From Anaeramoeba flamelloides (taxonomy: Eukaryota > Metamonada > Anaeramoebidae): a stretch of 64,000 bases of DNA. The notes under the pieces are model-generated. The model was not told the DNA's origin and ran no database searches. It was given only the letters and a program-made list of their open reading frames with translations. Where the stretch lies: the NCBI GenBank assembly GCA_027625915.1, contig JANTQA010000032.1:11548001-11612000 (forward strand), written 5' to 3'. Below are positions 9,301-22,983 of this stretch, in pieces (the stretch's first letter is position 1; each line of letters begins with the position of its first letter). The translations under genes and the position numbers were made by a program.

Positions 9301-11739
9301 GATCACCAGGGGAAATTCATTGCCCATCTTCAAAAAAAAATAGTTAAATGTAAAATTCTCATTTATCTGATAAAAAAATTAGAATAAATTTCAATAATAA
9401 TATCACGGCAATTTTTGATAAATATTCTTTTGATTTTTACCCACTTTTCAAACAACCCACTTATAAGCTGAGAGCTAAAACAAATTAAAGATCATAATAA
9501 AACCTTATAAAAACCGTACTTGAAAATCCCACGTGTTTGATAATTGTAAAAATTACTTTTCATCTTCCACCATGTTTACAATTAATACAAAATATTTTAT
9601 TTTTATCCAAAATTGTTATGAAGTTTTTCTACCACATAATGAAAAAAAAATATTATCCTTGTTTGATTTTTTTACTTTATATTTTTAAGATTTATCATTG
9701 TTTGAATTTTGAGAAATGCCTTTGTATAGATGAATTTGATAAAATAAGTAATCTATTTCTCTTTCCGGATGATATTTATAATACCAAGGAAACCAAAAAC
9801 ACGATTAATTTTAGTCAAGTCAAGTGATCAAATTATGTGATCCGTTTTTGGCTAAAGCAATGGGTATCAATAAGAAAAAAAAAAAAAACCAATTAAAAAA
9901 AATATTAAGAAAATAAAATAATACTCTATATCCGAAAAGTATTATTAAAGAAAGAACTGTTTTTTTCTGAAATAATTAATAAAAATATTTCAAGTTAATT
10001 TTTTATTTTATTATTTCATTTTTTAACACTTAACTTTTAAAAATAAAACTTAAATCGAACTATAGCTAAATTTTAAGATCTTTTATGTTGGAATATACAA
10101 ATAAAACATTTTCAGCCAAAGAGACCCGGTTTTATTGAATAAATAAATGTTTTCACAGATTATAATTTATTATTCCCCACAAAACAATTTTTAATTTTTA
10201 AATTTAATGATTTTTTCACCTTCAACCAAATTTTTTTATTTTTTTGGTTTTTCCTTTTTGAGTGTTTTTCTTCTTTATTTTTCTTTTTTCTTTTTGATTT
10301 TAAAAATAAAAAAAAATGTTTGAAACCCCAAAATAACATGCAGAAAAACCAGGATTGTTAATTAATTTTATAATCAAGATATATTTCCAATTAAAAAAAT
10401 TTTAATGTCATAAATTTTTTATTTTCTAAAGAAATTGAGAAATTTTGCAACAGAAATACCAATAAAAGGGGCACAAAATTTTTTTCAAACATTTTTTTTT
10501 GAAATTTATGACTTTTTTAGTTATTTCTTTTATGAATATCAACTCTAGTACAAAATTTATTATTTCTCTTATTTCTAAACAATCATGGTTTGTTTGGTTC
10601 TTCAAAAAATAAACACAATTCTTGATTTTTGGTTGGGTTAATTTAACTGAAATTGAGTATATATATATATAAATTAGACCCATTACAACACAAAAGCATC
10701 TAAAAATGAAATATGAACTTTTAAATAAATCAAAATAATAATAAAATCTTCAAAGAACACCATGTTAAAATAAATTTGCATATTTTGAGAATAAAAATTT
10801 TTAGAAATCTCAATTTTGAAAAGTTTTCTCAGTATATCATGTTTTTTTTATAATATTTTTATAACTAACTTTTAACTTTTCATGTTTTATTTTTGGTAGA
10901 ATTATTTCTTTTTTCCCACACAAAACAATAAAAAAAAAAAAAAAAAAATCTATTTGTTAGAAATCTCATCAAAATTTCATTTTTTTTTGTATATTTTTGA
11001 TTTATTTTTCAACATTTTTCATTTTATTCATCAAAATTTCAATAAAAAATTCCTTTTAATCCCCAATTCAGGTCTTTTAACCATTTTTAATTCTCTGCTA
11101 TTATATTTCATTTAAAAAAATAATCATATTTTCCTTTAACAAATTCTTTATTTTTTTTTGTAGAATTTTTTCACCAATATTTTTCAACAAAAAAATCTAC
11201 ATGTCTATCAATTATTTTAAACCAGCTGAAAATTCAACTTGTGATCTCTAAATATGAAATAGTTCAATGATTTTTTTTATATTAGTAACCCAATTGTAAA
11301 AAAAATTGAAATATTACAAAATATAATTCTTTTTAATGTATCAATAAAAACAATTATAGAAAATATTTGTTACTGAATTTTGAATAATAAAAGAAATTTC
11401 ACGAATTCAGAACTCAATAAAATTGGAATAAAAAACATTTTTTTTTTAAATCTATTTTCAAATTTCAAATATTGAATTTTTTTTTTTTTTTTATTACATT
11501 TTCTGGGAAATATCATTATGTAAACTTTGTTTTATTCACAGGTGCCAACCATTTTTTTCAAATACCAAATATCATTTCTAATTAAAATTAAAGATCAAAT
11601 AGTAAATAATTAGAATAATAAACACCGAATAATAATCAATATTCTGTATCAAGTTAAACCAATAACTTAATAGAATATTTTAAAAAATCCAAAACTTAAA
11701 TTCTTACTTTACCCATTCGGTAGAAAAAAATGTTTAATT

Positions 11740-12830
11740 TGATCTCCTCATTGAAGATCCAAATAAAATTCCAATAAAAAGCAATATCATTTCATAATAA
11801 TCGTTTCCACTGTTTTAATAATTAAAGAATATAAAGTTTTTGTCATGCTACTATCGATCTTACAATAAAAAAAAAAATTTATAAATGAATTATCTTGCAA
11901 AAAAAAATTGAAAAAAAAAAAATAAAGAAAAAATGATTCCCGTTTTGAAATTTTCAAAATAATTTATTTTTTCAAATATCAATTCAAACACTTTAAACAC
12001 ATACTACACACTTCTAACAACTGAACCCATTTAACTTGAAAATTTTTTAATATATTATAAAGAAAAGATTTTAAATAGTGCGTAGAATTTTGCTTTTTAA
12101 ATCAACACTTTTACTTCAAATAGTTTACTAACTTGATATTTTTAAACCAATTTCAATTAGCATTAATGCAATATAAGGTATTTCCAAAAAAGTGGTATTT
12201 TTTTTTTTATTACATTTCATAGAAAAATCATCTTTGTCAGTGAAAGTATTCATTAATTGGAATTGCCAAATTATGTTTAATATTAATACAGATTGAATAA
12301 ATAGCTAAGGTATTTATTTTAAAATATATTTGATGAAATATTCCTAAAAAATGGAAAAAAAAGCACTTTTTTAGGTTAAAACAATGTACGACCAATTTCA
12401 ATAAAAAACTGGAAATAGTGACAAGGGTACAAAATATATTTTAAACAATAAAATGCGGTTATATATTTTCAATTCTTTTGGAAAATTTATTGAGATTAAA
12501 CAAGTTATGAAAACGATTTTTGTGATCAAAAAGAAAATAATAAACACCAATTTTCAATCCTAAAAAATATCAGATAAAATCGAGATCAGAAAATTTAATT
12601 TCTTTTCTTTATTTAATACAATATAAAGAAACAAATTGAATTATTATCAAGAATCTATAAATGGTTTTTAATGGTTTTGGATGTTTAAATACTTTTTTGA
12701 AGATTTAGTTTAAAAGATATATTTCAAAATAAATTTGCCCCACTTTATTGTAAATAGCTTATTGTCACATTAACACAAAATCAAAAAATAAAATCAAAAT
12801 TTATATCAAAAACACCACATACATTCCCAA
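11740..12830. repeat. Decayed dispersed repeat
   Basis: Bases about 11740-11900 resemble 29705-29870 (shared order: GAAGATCAAATAAAATTC-like, CACTGTTT, ATAATAAAAAAAATTT, AATGAATTA). Bases about 12525-12830 resemble 42575-42830 (GAGATCAGAAA, CAAATTGAATTATTAT, AAAATAAATTTGCC). Whether these are parts of one element is unclear. No coding sequence is readable. Confidence 0.4.
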
Positions 12831-14380
12831 ATATGGTATTAAACCAAATAATGCTACTTGTATGATTTTAAGAAGGATAAAACACCTTACTTGAAAAAAT
12901 ACAACCAGTCGACTGTAAATACATATCTAAAGGATTATAAAACGAAGAAACAAAAAACATTGTCTGAAAAAATTTGAAAATAATGTGTCTAGAAAAAACA
13001 CAAGACATATTCATTAACCACCTATACAAGAAACTCAAATCTTTGAAGGTAGAATAAAAAATATAAATTACAAAGGTCATTTAATAATACAAACTTTTGA
13101 AACAATCTTGGAGAAAAAAAAATATCCCCCAACACAAAAACATCAACAATTCAACCCACCCAATAACTATACCCACAACCAAGAAAAATGAGCAAATTTG
13201 AAAATTAATCGATCTCTCAAACAAAATGTGATAATGCTAAATGTACAAAAAAATAAAAAAAAGATAATTTAATTTCCATTACAAGATATAATTAACAATT
13301 CTCTTTTTAAAAGATTGTCAATCAAAGAAAAATTTGAAAATAAACTTTTTTATAAATTTTCTTTTTATTTAAATCAATAAATTTTTTTTATCAAAATATA
13401 CAGAAAACAAGTGAAAAATAACAATTGAACTAAAAATTTGAAAACAGAGTATTAAATAATACATATTTGTTACCGGTTATTAGCTTTATAAAAAATAGGA
13501 AAAAAAGAAACCAAGTAGAAAATAAACTCAAAAAATCCACCATTCCAATTTTACGATTATCCTTCAAAAATAAAAAGATGAATTGGCAAGGAAAATGAAT
13601 ATAAAAGGAATTTATGATATTAAAATAGAATAATATATTACTAACATAAATCAACATACCATTCTGAAAAAGTAGTATAAATTCAAAAAAAATCTTACAA
13701 CCAACACCCAAATAATCGACTGCGAGTATCTGAAATAAAAAAACCCACAAAAAAAAAAGAACACCCAATAAAAATGCTAGACATATTCATCTCGATCCCA
13801 ATACTACTAACCATTTTTCTTATCTTATATTAATTCTACATTTTTTAATATTATTCTATTTTTTATCCTATCATTACTATTATTGTTATAAAATCAGTTA
13901 TTTCAATTTTCTTTTTAAAAACTACATTAAGTTTAAGAGACTTCTAACGATTGTGTCTATTCTAGCCACTGTTTAAATTATAAGTCCCCTATTTAGTCAC
14001 TTCAAAGTCCACTCATAACTAGATATTAAGTGTTTCATTTTCCACCTAACGCTTAACAATAAATCTGGAAAACTAAAAAAAAAAAAAAAAAACATACATC
14101 AATTATCTACGGATTAAAAAAAAAAAAGAAATTAACATATAATAATAAAAATGAGTGTTATTATATATTTTAATTAAATATTCTTGTTAATAAAATTAAA
14201 AAATAATTTTATTCAGCAATTAAAACAAAATACTTTAATTAAAAAAAAATCAATAATAAATTTATCAAATAAAAATAATTATTTAATTAATGTAGAAAAT
14301 TAAAAAGAAAAAAAAAAAAGAATATTATTTAGTATTTATCAAGTTTACATTAAAAACTAAAAAAAAACAATTAATAAAAA

Positions 14381-15923
14381 TTAATTAAATTTTTTTGCAA
14401 TTTGGTTACAAACATTTGTTAAAGAATTATAACCAACTTGATAATTATCAATAATATGATTAATTTCATTCTGCTTAGTACCAGCCATATTTAAGATTTT
14501 TATTCTCGAAAAGGGGTAGCCAAGATTAATTTTAAAATTAACAAAGGCCCTGCTTTTGGACTTGAGAGAGCTAAAAACAACATTCAATTGACCATTTTCC
14601 CCAAGGGACACAAACGAGTGTTGCTTTTTGATTTGATCAATTTCTTGTAACAGATCATCGATTCTTTCGATGATTGTAGAAAACTGCATTAAAAGTTCGG
14701 GTATATCATTGGCGTGATTTTTCGAAACAAATACACTTGATGGGATCAGAGAATGGGTGAATTGGTAATCATTATGGGTAATTTTCAATTCCTTTTTAGT
14801 TACTTTATTTCTTGAATTAAAATACAATTTCAAAGTTGCCATCTTTGGGAATTCAAATATAACATAATCCCCTGAAATTTCCTTTAAGGACCAATCGTGT
14901 ACTAATTGGAAATCTTCAAATAATTGTTCTGCTTTGTTAATACTTTTTAAGCAGGTTTGCCTTTTTAAATTGGTTTCTTTATTTATCTTTTCAATTTTGA
15001 TCAATTCCCCATTTTCAATTTCCAATGCCCTTATTGCCCTTTTTTTCAATTCTCTCTTTTTTTTCATTTGCTCTAATTGCTTACTGTTTGTAATTAAAGC
15101 CGTTTTGAATTTTTTGAGATTTTTTTGATCTTTTTTTTGTTGGCTGATATTCGCAGTTAATTGTCGATTTATATTGCTTATTCCATTGACCGATTCTTGG
15201 CAATTGCTTATTCGGCTTTTATTCTCATCTATTCCCCTTTCTAAATCAGATATGATCCCAATTTCAACTTTTTTGATTGTTTTTAATAATTTGGTTTTTG
15301 ATTTAAATTTGGTAAAATTTTGTAAATTTTTCAAATAGTTTTCGATTTGGAAATTATTTTTTGACCTTTGAATAACTTTAAATATTTTTGGGTTGGTTGT
15401 GTTGATCGATTTTACTAATTGCTCATTTTTGATTTTTAATTTTTTTAAGAATTCTCGAAATTTTTTACATCCTTTATTAATATTATTAATTTCCGTTTGA
15501 CAAATCATTCGTGTAATCATCTTTTCAGAAACACTCTTGGGCCGTTTATTACTTTTATTTATTAAGGAATCACCGCCCATCGAAGTAATTGGATTGTTTA
15601 CTAAAATTTCATCCAGAAACCTTATGCCATACATTTCACAGAATTCATCTAAAGATATTTGCTTTATTTGCTTTTCCTTTTCAATCTTTTGCTTGTTTTC
15701 GTTTTCAATTTCATTTTGGTTAACATCACTAACAATAACATTGCCACCATCTTCATCAATTAATTGATCATTGAAAATGTTATAACTCTCGTTATTATCG
15801 TCATTTATATTATTGTGGTGTTCATTTAAATTTTCGATTTTTTCAAACTGTTTTTGGTTGCTAGCTTCAATAGAATTGCCTCTCTTTAATTTATTTTTTG
15901 CTTGTAAATTCTTTTGATTTTTT

Positions 15924-15960
<37 letters not shown>

Positions 15961-18900
15961 CATTACCATTATGAACTGTTGAAGATTTTTGTTTATTTAA
16001 TTGGATTTCTAACTCAATTTCCTTTTCATCATTTAAATTTTCAAAATTTAAAGTTTTTTTATTTGATTTTGAATCGTTTTGATTTCTTTGATCTTTCAAG
16101 ATATCATGGATCGTTAAATCCTGTGGAAACTGTTCAGAATCTTCAAGTTTTTTAAATTGTTTTAATTTTTTATTTTGCCTTTGCTTTTGCTTTGATCTTC
16201 TTGAAGAAGATGATGTTTTGTTTGAATTTTTTTTATTTTTTCCCGTTGAAATAGTACGTGGGGTTCTGGATCTATTTGATCGTGTGGATCTGTTGGATCT
16301 GTTTGATCGTGTTGATCTATTTGAACGGACAGATCTGTTTGATTTTACGGATCGGTTAGTGCGATTTAAACGATTTAAATTTTGGGTATTGGTGCTCTTT
16401 TGGGAGGTTTCTTTATCGTTCTTTGGATTCATTTTTTTTTTTTCATTCATTTTGGTTCGTTTTTCCTTTTCTTTTTTTATTTCCTTTTTGGTTCTGTTTT
16501 CAATTTGCATTATTTCTTGTGTTTTTTCTATTTCTTGTTTTTTGAAGTCTTGTTCTTTGTTTTTTTCGTTTTTTTGTGTTTTTTCTTCAAATTCGAGTTC
16601 TAGTTCTGGTTCTAGCTCTGGTTCTTGCTCGGGTGCTGGCTCTTGTTCTGGTTCCAATTCTAATCTTGATTCCTTTTCAATTTCTAATTCTCGTTCTAAT
16701 TTCTTTTTTTTAGAAATTTTATTGACATTTTTGTTTTTATTTGTTTTTGTTTTTGATCTTTTATGAAGATTTTCGTTTCCTTTCTCTTTCCCCGTTCCCT
16801 TTTCATTTCTGTTTTCGTTTTGGTTGTTGAGGTTTGATTCTTCTGTTAATTGCTTTAAAAAATCATTTGAATTTTCGGTATTTAAAAAATCTAATTCAAG
16901 GGTTGGCTCGTTTTCAATATCCATTTGTTTGTCGGTGCCAAAGTTTGCCTCTTCTTCGATTATATTCGTTAATGATAACTCAAAATCATTATTATTTTCT
17001 GATTGCTGTTGTTGATCTTTTTCTTGATCTTGTTGTTCAAGCGAATTCAAAAAAGAATTGTCAATTAGATTTAATGACAATTCTTGGGTTAGAGAATTTT
17101 CTGCGTTATCACCATCTTGGAAAATTTTCATTTGATTCTTCTTTTTTTTCGTTTTTTTATTTTTTTTCTTATTATTTTTCTTCTTTTTGTTGCTGTTGTT
17201 TTTACTTTTGCCTTTACTTTTACTTTTGCTTTTGTTTTTACTGGCCTTATTTTTTTGTGATTTCTTTTTTTGTGATTTTTTTTTCTTAGTTTTTTGATTT
17301 TTTTTCTTTTTTTTTGGTGATGTTTCTTTTTGGATCTCGAAGGCATTTTCTTCTTTAAAAATTATAATGGGTTTATTATTTTCATTTTGAGTAAAATTAA
17401 TAAGTGGCTCGTTTTCTTTATTTGCTGGTCTCATTTGTTTTTTACTTGAATTGCTTTGTTTTTGATTGATAATTTGAGACAAATCAAAATTTTCAACATT
17501 TTCATTTTGCTGCTTTTCGTTGTTCCCATTAATTTGATCATTCTTTTGATTGTTATTTTCATTCTGATTTGGTTTATTAGAAATAAGCATCATCTGTGGG
17601 CTTTCTTGTTCTTTATTCATTTCATAAACATACTCGTTCCCAAAATTTAAAAATGGTGTTGGTGATTGTGATAAGCGTAAAAATTGTTGAAGGTTTTGAT
17701 CTTTTAACTTTTGATTGTTTTTCGGCGATCGGAAAACAGAATTTGATCCAATCTCATCAATTGATGGTAATATTGATGTACGTTTATTTGAAAGGCCCGT
17801 TGATTGTTGGTGAATTGGAATTAGATTACTATTCAAATTTTGGACTGAGCTGTTTTGCAAAATCTCATTTCTAGAAGATTGTGATGGCGAGCATAAGGAC
17901 AAATTAGAATCCAAGGACAGTCGCCTGTTTTGATCGCTAGACCTTCCTGTTTCATTGATAATGAAATTGTTTACTAAGCCATATTGTTGTGCATAATTTT
18001 GAGACGTGATTCCACTTGGGAGCGGTAAAAAGGTTTCTGTTGAGTTTTCGTCACCAGATATACTTGGGCTAGCTTCAGGTGGAGTGTCTAATTCCCCATC
18101 CCTTCGTTGGAATGTTTGTACTTTAACTGTTGGGGTAAAGGTTACAACTCTTTTTCTTTTTTTTCTGGTTGTTGTTTTCTTTGTTTGGGGTTTCTTTTTG
18201 GGTTTAGGTTGTTGTAAAAAAGGGGTTAAAACAAAAAAGGTATTTATTAATTTTTTTTTTAACAAAATGAAATTGGTTTTTTTGATCTTCACAAAAGTAA
18301 ATCATGGCTTTTAGAGAGCTTTCAGTCTTTCAAACACTTTCCAAGACTTTTGGACAATTTTACAAATCTTTCAAACACTTTTTAACATGTTTAAAGAGGA
18401 AAAGCGTTTTAAAAGTGATAAGCTTTGTAAAAGTCATGGGGTTATTTGTGTGTGATCAAAATATGAAAAGCTTTGGAATTGATTCTCGATTTGATTTTTT
18501 TTGACTTTTAAAAACATTAAAATTCTGCTTAATTTGTATTTTGTCCAGCTGAGAGGATCTGAAAAATAACTAACAATAAAAGTTTGTGTTTTATTTTTTT
18601 AAAATGAGACTTTGAGTTTTTTATTTTCTTCTAATTTCTCCGTGGGAAACCTTAACAAAACAGTAGTTTGTTTGAAAGTATTTTAAAGTCTGGTTCTTGG
18701 GGCTGAAAAGTAATTACATTTTAAACTGAAAAAAATCAATTTACAGCAAATGAAGAAAATAGAATTTGTTTTAAATCTAAATACAATCAGTGTCTCTTTG
18801 TTCGTGTAGAAAGAATATTCAAACAATTGAAGTTTTTTGGCGATTGGGTTTTTTAATTTATTAACAATTTGGGTATTGTTGATTATTTAACAAAAAAGAT

Positions 18901-19197
18901 CGAAAAGGTGTTGCCTTTCTTTTTTCTTTTTTTCTTTTTGAAATTGTATGTGAAAAGATCAGAAAAACAAAAAGAGAATTTGTATTAAATTACCTCATTT
19001 GTGGCTTTGTAGCTTGAAGTTTTTTTTAAAATTGAAGGTGAGTTTTGCACAGTTAGTCTTCTTTTTTTATTCTTTTTGGATTTTTTGTTTTTGTTTTTGT
19101 TTTGTTTTTTTTCATTTTGGTTGTTTTCTTCATGGAGTCTTTTTAAATTCCCATTTTTAGATTCTTGTTCGTCCCGAAATATTTGGAAAGTTTCCAT
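14381..19197 (-). CDS. KNL1: KNL1/Spc105/Spc7-family kinetochore scaffold, two exons
   Basis: Outer-kinetochore scaffold that, in known relatives, recruits PP1 and checkpoint proteins and joins the KMN network. Exon 1 (18994-19197) encodes 68 residues and ends with SPSILKK, a SILK-type PP1 motif (residues 55-58), before a GTAATT donor. Exon 2 starts at an acceptor I place near 18193 (alternatives to about 18280) and soon reads KRVVTF, an RVxF PP1 motif. A long low-complexity middle follows, rich in Asn, Lys, Glu and poly-Asn, with an NRSxRSNRS repeat near 16250-16370. The C-terminal third has the Spc7 signature SLDEFCEMYGIRFLDE (about 15610-15665), then a coiled coil, then a ~180-residue domain expected to be the RWD fold. 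The total is near 1,340 residues. Canonical MELT repeats are absent; degenerate FDLS, FELSLT and QDLT words occur. The family call rests on motif order plus the Spc7 signature. Confidence 0.82.
18194..18993 (-). other. Predicted KNL1 intron 1
   Basis: Donor GTAATT directly follows the GAG codon at 18994-18996. The acceptor is an AG before AAACCCCAAACAAAG, but several in-frame AGs are close by, so the 5' end of exon 2 is uncertain by up to about 90 bases. The exon 2 frame extends into the intron only with a GTG start, so that upstream part is not a natural initiation site. The intron separates the SILK and RVxF motifs. Confidence 0.5.
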
Positions 19198-19552
19198 TAT
19201 TCTGTTGAGAATTGATCTTGTTGAATAAAAAAAGTATTTGTGACTAAATAAGAAAAAATATTTTGTCTCAAGATTGGAATCAAGTAATTTTCAAAATTAA
19301 TCTTTTAACCTTTTTTGAAAGTTCAAGAGGCGATAAGTTCAATAATAAGGTAGAATTTTTTTTTAATTAAAATAGAATAATTTTTTTAACGGATAGAATG
19401 AACAATTAATTTATTTCAAACAATTATTAACGTGCTTTAATTGTTACTTTATCCAATTAATCAATAAATGATTGGTTTAGATAAAAATACATTAAATATA
19501 AGACACACCGAAACGAGTTAAAAACACTCTTATAAAAGGTAAATTCTCACTA

Positions 19553-19783
19553 CTGATAAATTCTAATAAATCTCAAATAATTTTTAGTTCAATTTCGATT
19601 TCAATAAATCTTCAAAATGTTTCTTTTCAAACATTCCCTGAAAAGAATATTTTGAAGAACAACTGATTTTTAAAGAGTTTCTTAACACTTGACTTCCTAA
19701 AAGGTTTCTTCAAAGTTGAGAATAAAAATTTCAAAAAGAAAAATCAAGTTAAAATTTCCAATCATAAATTGCTATTTTATCAG
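19553..19783. mobile_element. MITE family R, copy R2 (complete)
   Basis: A 231 bp element with CTGATAAATTC at the left and TTTTATCAG at the right, flanked by TA on both sides (19551-19552, 19784-19785). Its interior matches the two parts of the copy split by A4 near 57.5-58.25 kb, so it serves as the empty-site reference. Confidence 0.65.
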
Positions 19784-20047
19784 TATCAAATTTTACCAAC
19801 AATTCTGAAATATAAGAATTTCTTACAATTTATTTTTTTTTTATTTTATCGATGATCTTTCTTTCAATTCCTTTGGAATAATACTCATAGTCTTCAGAAC
19901 AACTTTCGTCCACTATTTATTCCTTCTTCTTCCATATTTTTTGACTGATTTTAAACAATTTTTTTTGTACTTATTAAAACGATGTCTATTTGGTAAAGAA
20001 CAATATAAATAAGTTGTTTTTTTTTTTTTTTCTAGAATGCTTACACA

Positions 20048-21308
20048 TTAAGGTTTATAATCCCGGAAATTTGAAAAAAGATTATCTTGCTTAGTGTGCA
20101 GTGACTTGTTAATTTGTTCTTAGCTGATCGATCTTAAGCTTGGTATGAGTTTTAATAGTAGTTCAAAAACGTATTTTTGACAATTTATTTTATTGTTTTC
20201 CAAAATCCCAATTAACGAGTCTAAGATTAATATAAGGGAAGGCCTTTAATACTATTTGTTTTAAAATAAATGGAACAAAATTTTCATTCATCTTTCCAAA
20301 AAAAGATTTTAATAATCATGTTACATTTGGAACTTTTATTTCTTAAAGTCAGCTTAAACCATTAATTTCCCTCTGAGAATTGGGACTTTTGATGTTTGAT
20401 ATTAATTATTGAGAGATGTGTTTTTAGGAAAGCTAAATGAAATTTTTGATCTTTTTATTTTGCAATTAACAGTAATAAATGTAGATTTTTATATTGTAGA
20501 AGAAAATTCGGATTTACTTTTTGGTAATTAACTCAAAGAAATAAAATAAATTACTATAGTCAAAATAAAGCCTGCAAAAAAATTTAATGTGTGTTTCAAA
20601 ATAAAATGCATGTTTTTTTTGTTATAGAAGACCTATACATTAACCAATCAAATAAACCAATAATAAACCCTAAAAAATATGTTCTTGGTTTCTTAAAGTT
20701 CTATTATTTAAAAAGAAATTCTAAAAATGAAGGATCAAATTGCAAAATTTATCTCCAAAAATAGAGTTAATTTTTAGAAAATTTTAATCATCAAAAAAAC
20801 AAAAAATTTCAAAAAAATTTCGAATATTATCGAAAATTTTCAACTATTTGCATGAATAATTTAAATTTTACTGAAAATAACCAGACCTTTACTTTCAAAA
20901 TTGATTTTAACTTAGGTATACTATATTGTGGTAGACTGTATATTGCCTTGGTACAAGAAAAAAAAAAACACGGATCATATTTTGAAACACGGATTATAGA
21001 CTTTGTGCTCGCATTATTTTGATCACTGTATGTATAAAAAGATCCTAATAAAACCTTACCCAATTAAAATTTTCAATCAAAAACCAACAAATCACATTCT
21101 TTTTTAACTTACCCACTTATGTATTAATCTTTTACTATTCAATTAAGATTTCGGAAAAAAAAAAATAAATTGTAAAAAATTGCAATTTTGAACCAATATT
21201 GAAACTCATACCAAGCTTAAGATCGATCAGCTAAGAACCAAATTAACAAGTCATTGCACACTACACAAGATAATCTTTTTTCAAATTCCAGGTATTATAA
21301 ACCTTAAA
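20048..21308. mobile_element. Foldback element family A, copy A2, containing B2
   Basis: Left arm TTAAGGTTTATAATCCC and right end ATTATAAACCTTAA match the other A copies, including the CTGATCGATCTT word and its inverse GATCGATCAGCTAAGAACC. It is about 1.26 kb instead of ~560 bp. B2 accounts for some of the extra length; the rest is unassigned A/T-rich sequence. TTAA occurs at both ends. Confidence 0.65.
20252..20472. mobile_element. MITE family B, copy B2, nested in A2
   Basis: A 221 bp element, in reverse orientation relative to B1, starting CTATTTGTTTTAAAATAAAT and ending GCAATTAACAG, with TA at 20250-20251 and 20473-20474. It lies just inside the left arm of A2. Confidence 0.65.
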
Positions 21309-22983
21309 AGGAGAACAAAACTTACAATAAACAATAATTAAATCAGTACTAATTTCTTCCAATTTTACTTTAAAAACAAAATTCTCACAATTCAAAACGA
21401 AAAAATAAAAATTTTACTCAAAAAATAGATTCAATTTTTGAGATAAATTATTGAAAAAAAAACAATAAATTTCTACCAAACTGAATAATAACTAATAATT
21501 CTAAAACAAATTTTCATCGTCAAATATAATTATAACAAAAAATAAATGAGTTAAGCCATCAGTACTCAACGGAAACATTACATAAATTCGAATTATATTA
21601 TTAGTGATATTGTCTACATGAAAATTTTGGAGATGTGAAGTGACAAAATTCTCTTGGAATTATAAACCCAGTAGAGTATATTTTTTCAGTTTAATAAAAT
21701 TATTTTTTTTATTTTTTAAAAAAGAAAATTATTACAGTTGTTCAAATGAACCATGTTATGAGCATAAAACCATGTCTCAAATAAAATACTTACTTTTTTT
21801 TTAATCTGCTTGTTCAGATTCAACATCTAGTTAAGTACCCAATAGTATATCTATAGTAAAAAATTGATTTTGAAGACAAACTCCTTGATATTTTAAGAAT
21901 TTGCTAATTAATAAAGGAAATATGTTTTCAGTTGATCGTAATTTTTGTTTTAATGAAAATTTTGTTTTTTTACTTATAGAATGAAAAATATTGTCCCAAA
22001 TTATCTCGATTTTTTGCAATTAAAATTTTGATATTTGATCCTTCATTTTTACAATTTCTTTTTAAATAGTAGATCGTTAAGAAACCAATATGAAACCCAC
22101 TTATAGTGTACTAACCACATCTTTGACACTTGAACGTTTAGAATTTCAAGAAAAGAGAGACAACCTTTTTATTTGGAAATATACATTATTCCAAATCTGT
22201 ATGGATTATTTCAGCAAAATCAAATTCATTTTATTTCTTACAATATATGAGTATTTTACCCCTTTTATTACCATTCCCATCATTATTATACAATGTATAG
22301 TCTTTTTTGCATCTAATATTAAAGCCAAGATTTTTTTTCAATTCAGGAGATAATTCTTTTGGTTGACTAAAAATTGATTTATTGTAATATTAAAAAATAT
22401 TAGTATTTAATTAAGAAGTATAGTTTACACAAATATTAAAGTTTGAAACCTATTTTCCAATTTTTACCAAGAAATTTTTTTTTAGCAAAAAGATAAAATT
22501 CAATTTTTCAAAATTAAATTTACTTGAAGATATTTATGAATTTTGTAATTTAAACATTAAAATTCAAAATAATTTTTTTCTGAGAAAAATAATTTAAATT
22601 GTTATAAGAATTCTTGTGAATAAGACAATAATTAGGTAATAAAATAAAAGGTTTTTCAAAATAATATTGCAATTTTTCATCATTTTTTGGAAACCTCAAA
22701 ACAACTTTTTTTGAACTTTGAAAGAAAAATTTTTTTTGTATAATAGATCTAAAATTTCCTTAATAAAATTCAATGTAAAATATATCAAAATTTAAATTTT
22801 TTAATCATTTATACAACAATCAGTTTTATTTGTCGATATTTATATTGAAATATTAATTATTAAAAATAAAGAAAAAATAAAAACTTTTCTTTCTAAATCG
22901 ATTTTTTCCAATATAAAACAAAAAAATACCCCCCCCCCCCTTTTTTTTTTTTTCAAGAATAAACTTAATTATTAATAAAAATA

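Larger units (their letters stand above)
7040..14380. other. Long gene-poor intergenic region
   Basis: About 7.3 kb with no gene I can support. It holds the family F MITE (7087-7252), a cluster of short hairpin repeats (8015-8740, plus one at 9219-9300), and segments 11740-11900 and 12525-12830 that recur elsewhere in the window. Bases about 12820-14130 are relatively rich in A and C on the plus strand. The open frames at 9537-9827, 12868-13080 and 13430-13768 are hydrophobic products of T-rich sequence with no family resemblance. Confidence 0.5.

Noticed and set aside
9537-9827. 96-residue frame with a hydrophobic, signal-like stretch
   Set aside because: No conserved motif, T-rich composition and no supporting splice or neighbour context; probably chance, though a small secreted protein cannot be fully excluded.
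12868-13768. Two minus-strand hydrophobic frames (70 and 112 residues)
   Set aside because: Phe/Leu-rich translation of A-rich DNA; no recognisable membrane-protein family.
22090-22353. 87-residue frame with one possible membrane segment
   Set aside because: Slightly better codon variety than the background but no motif, no homologue recognised, and it starts inside an inverted-repeat arm.
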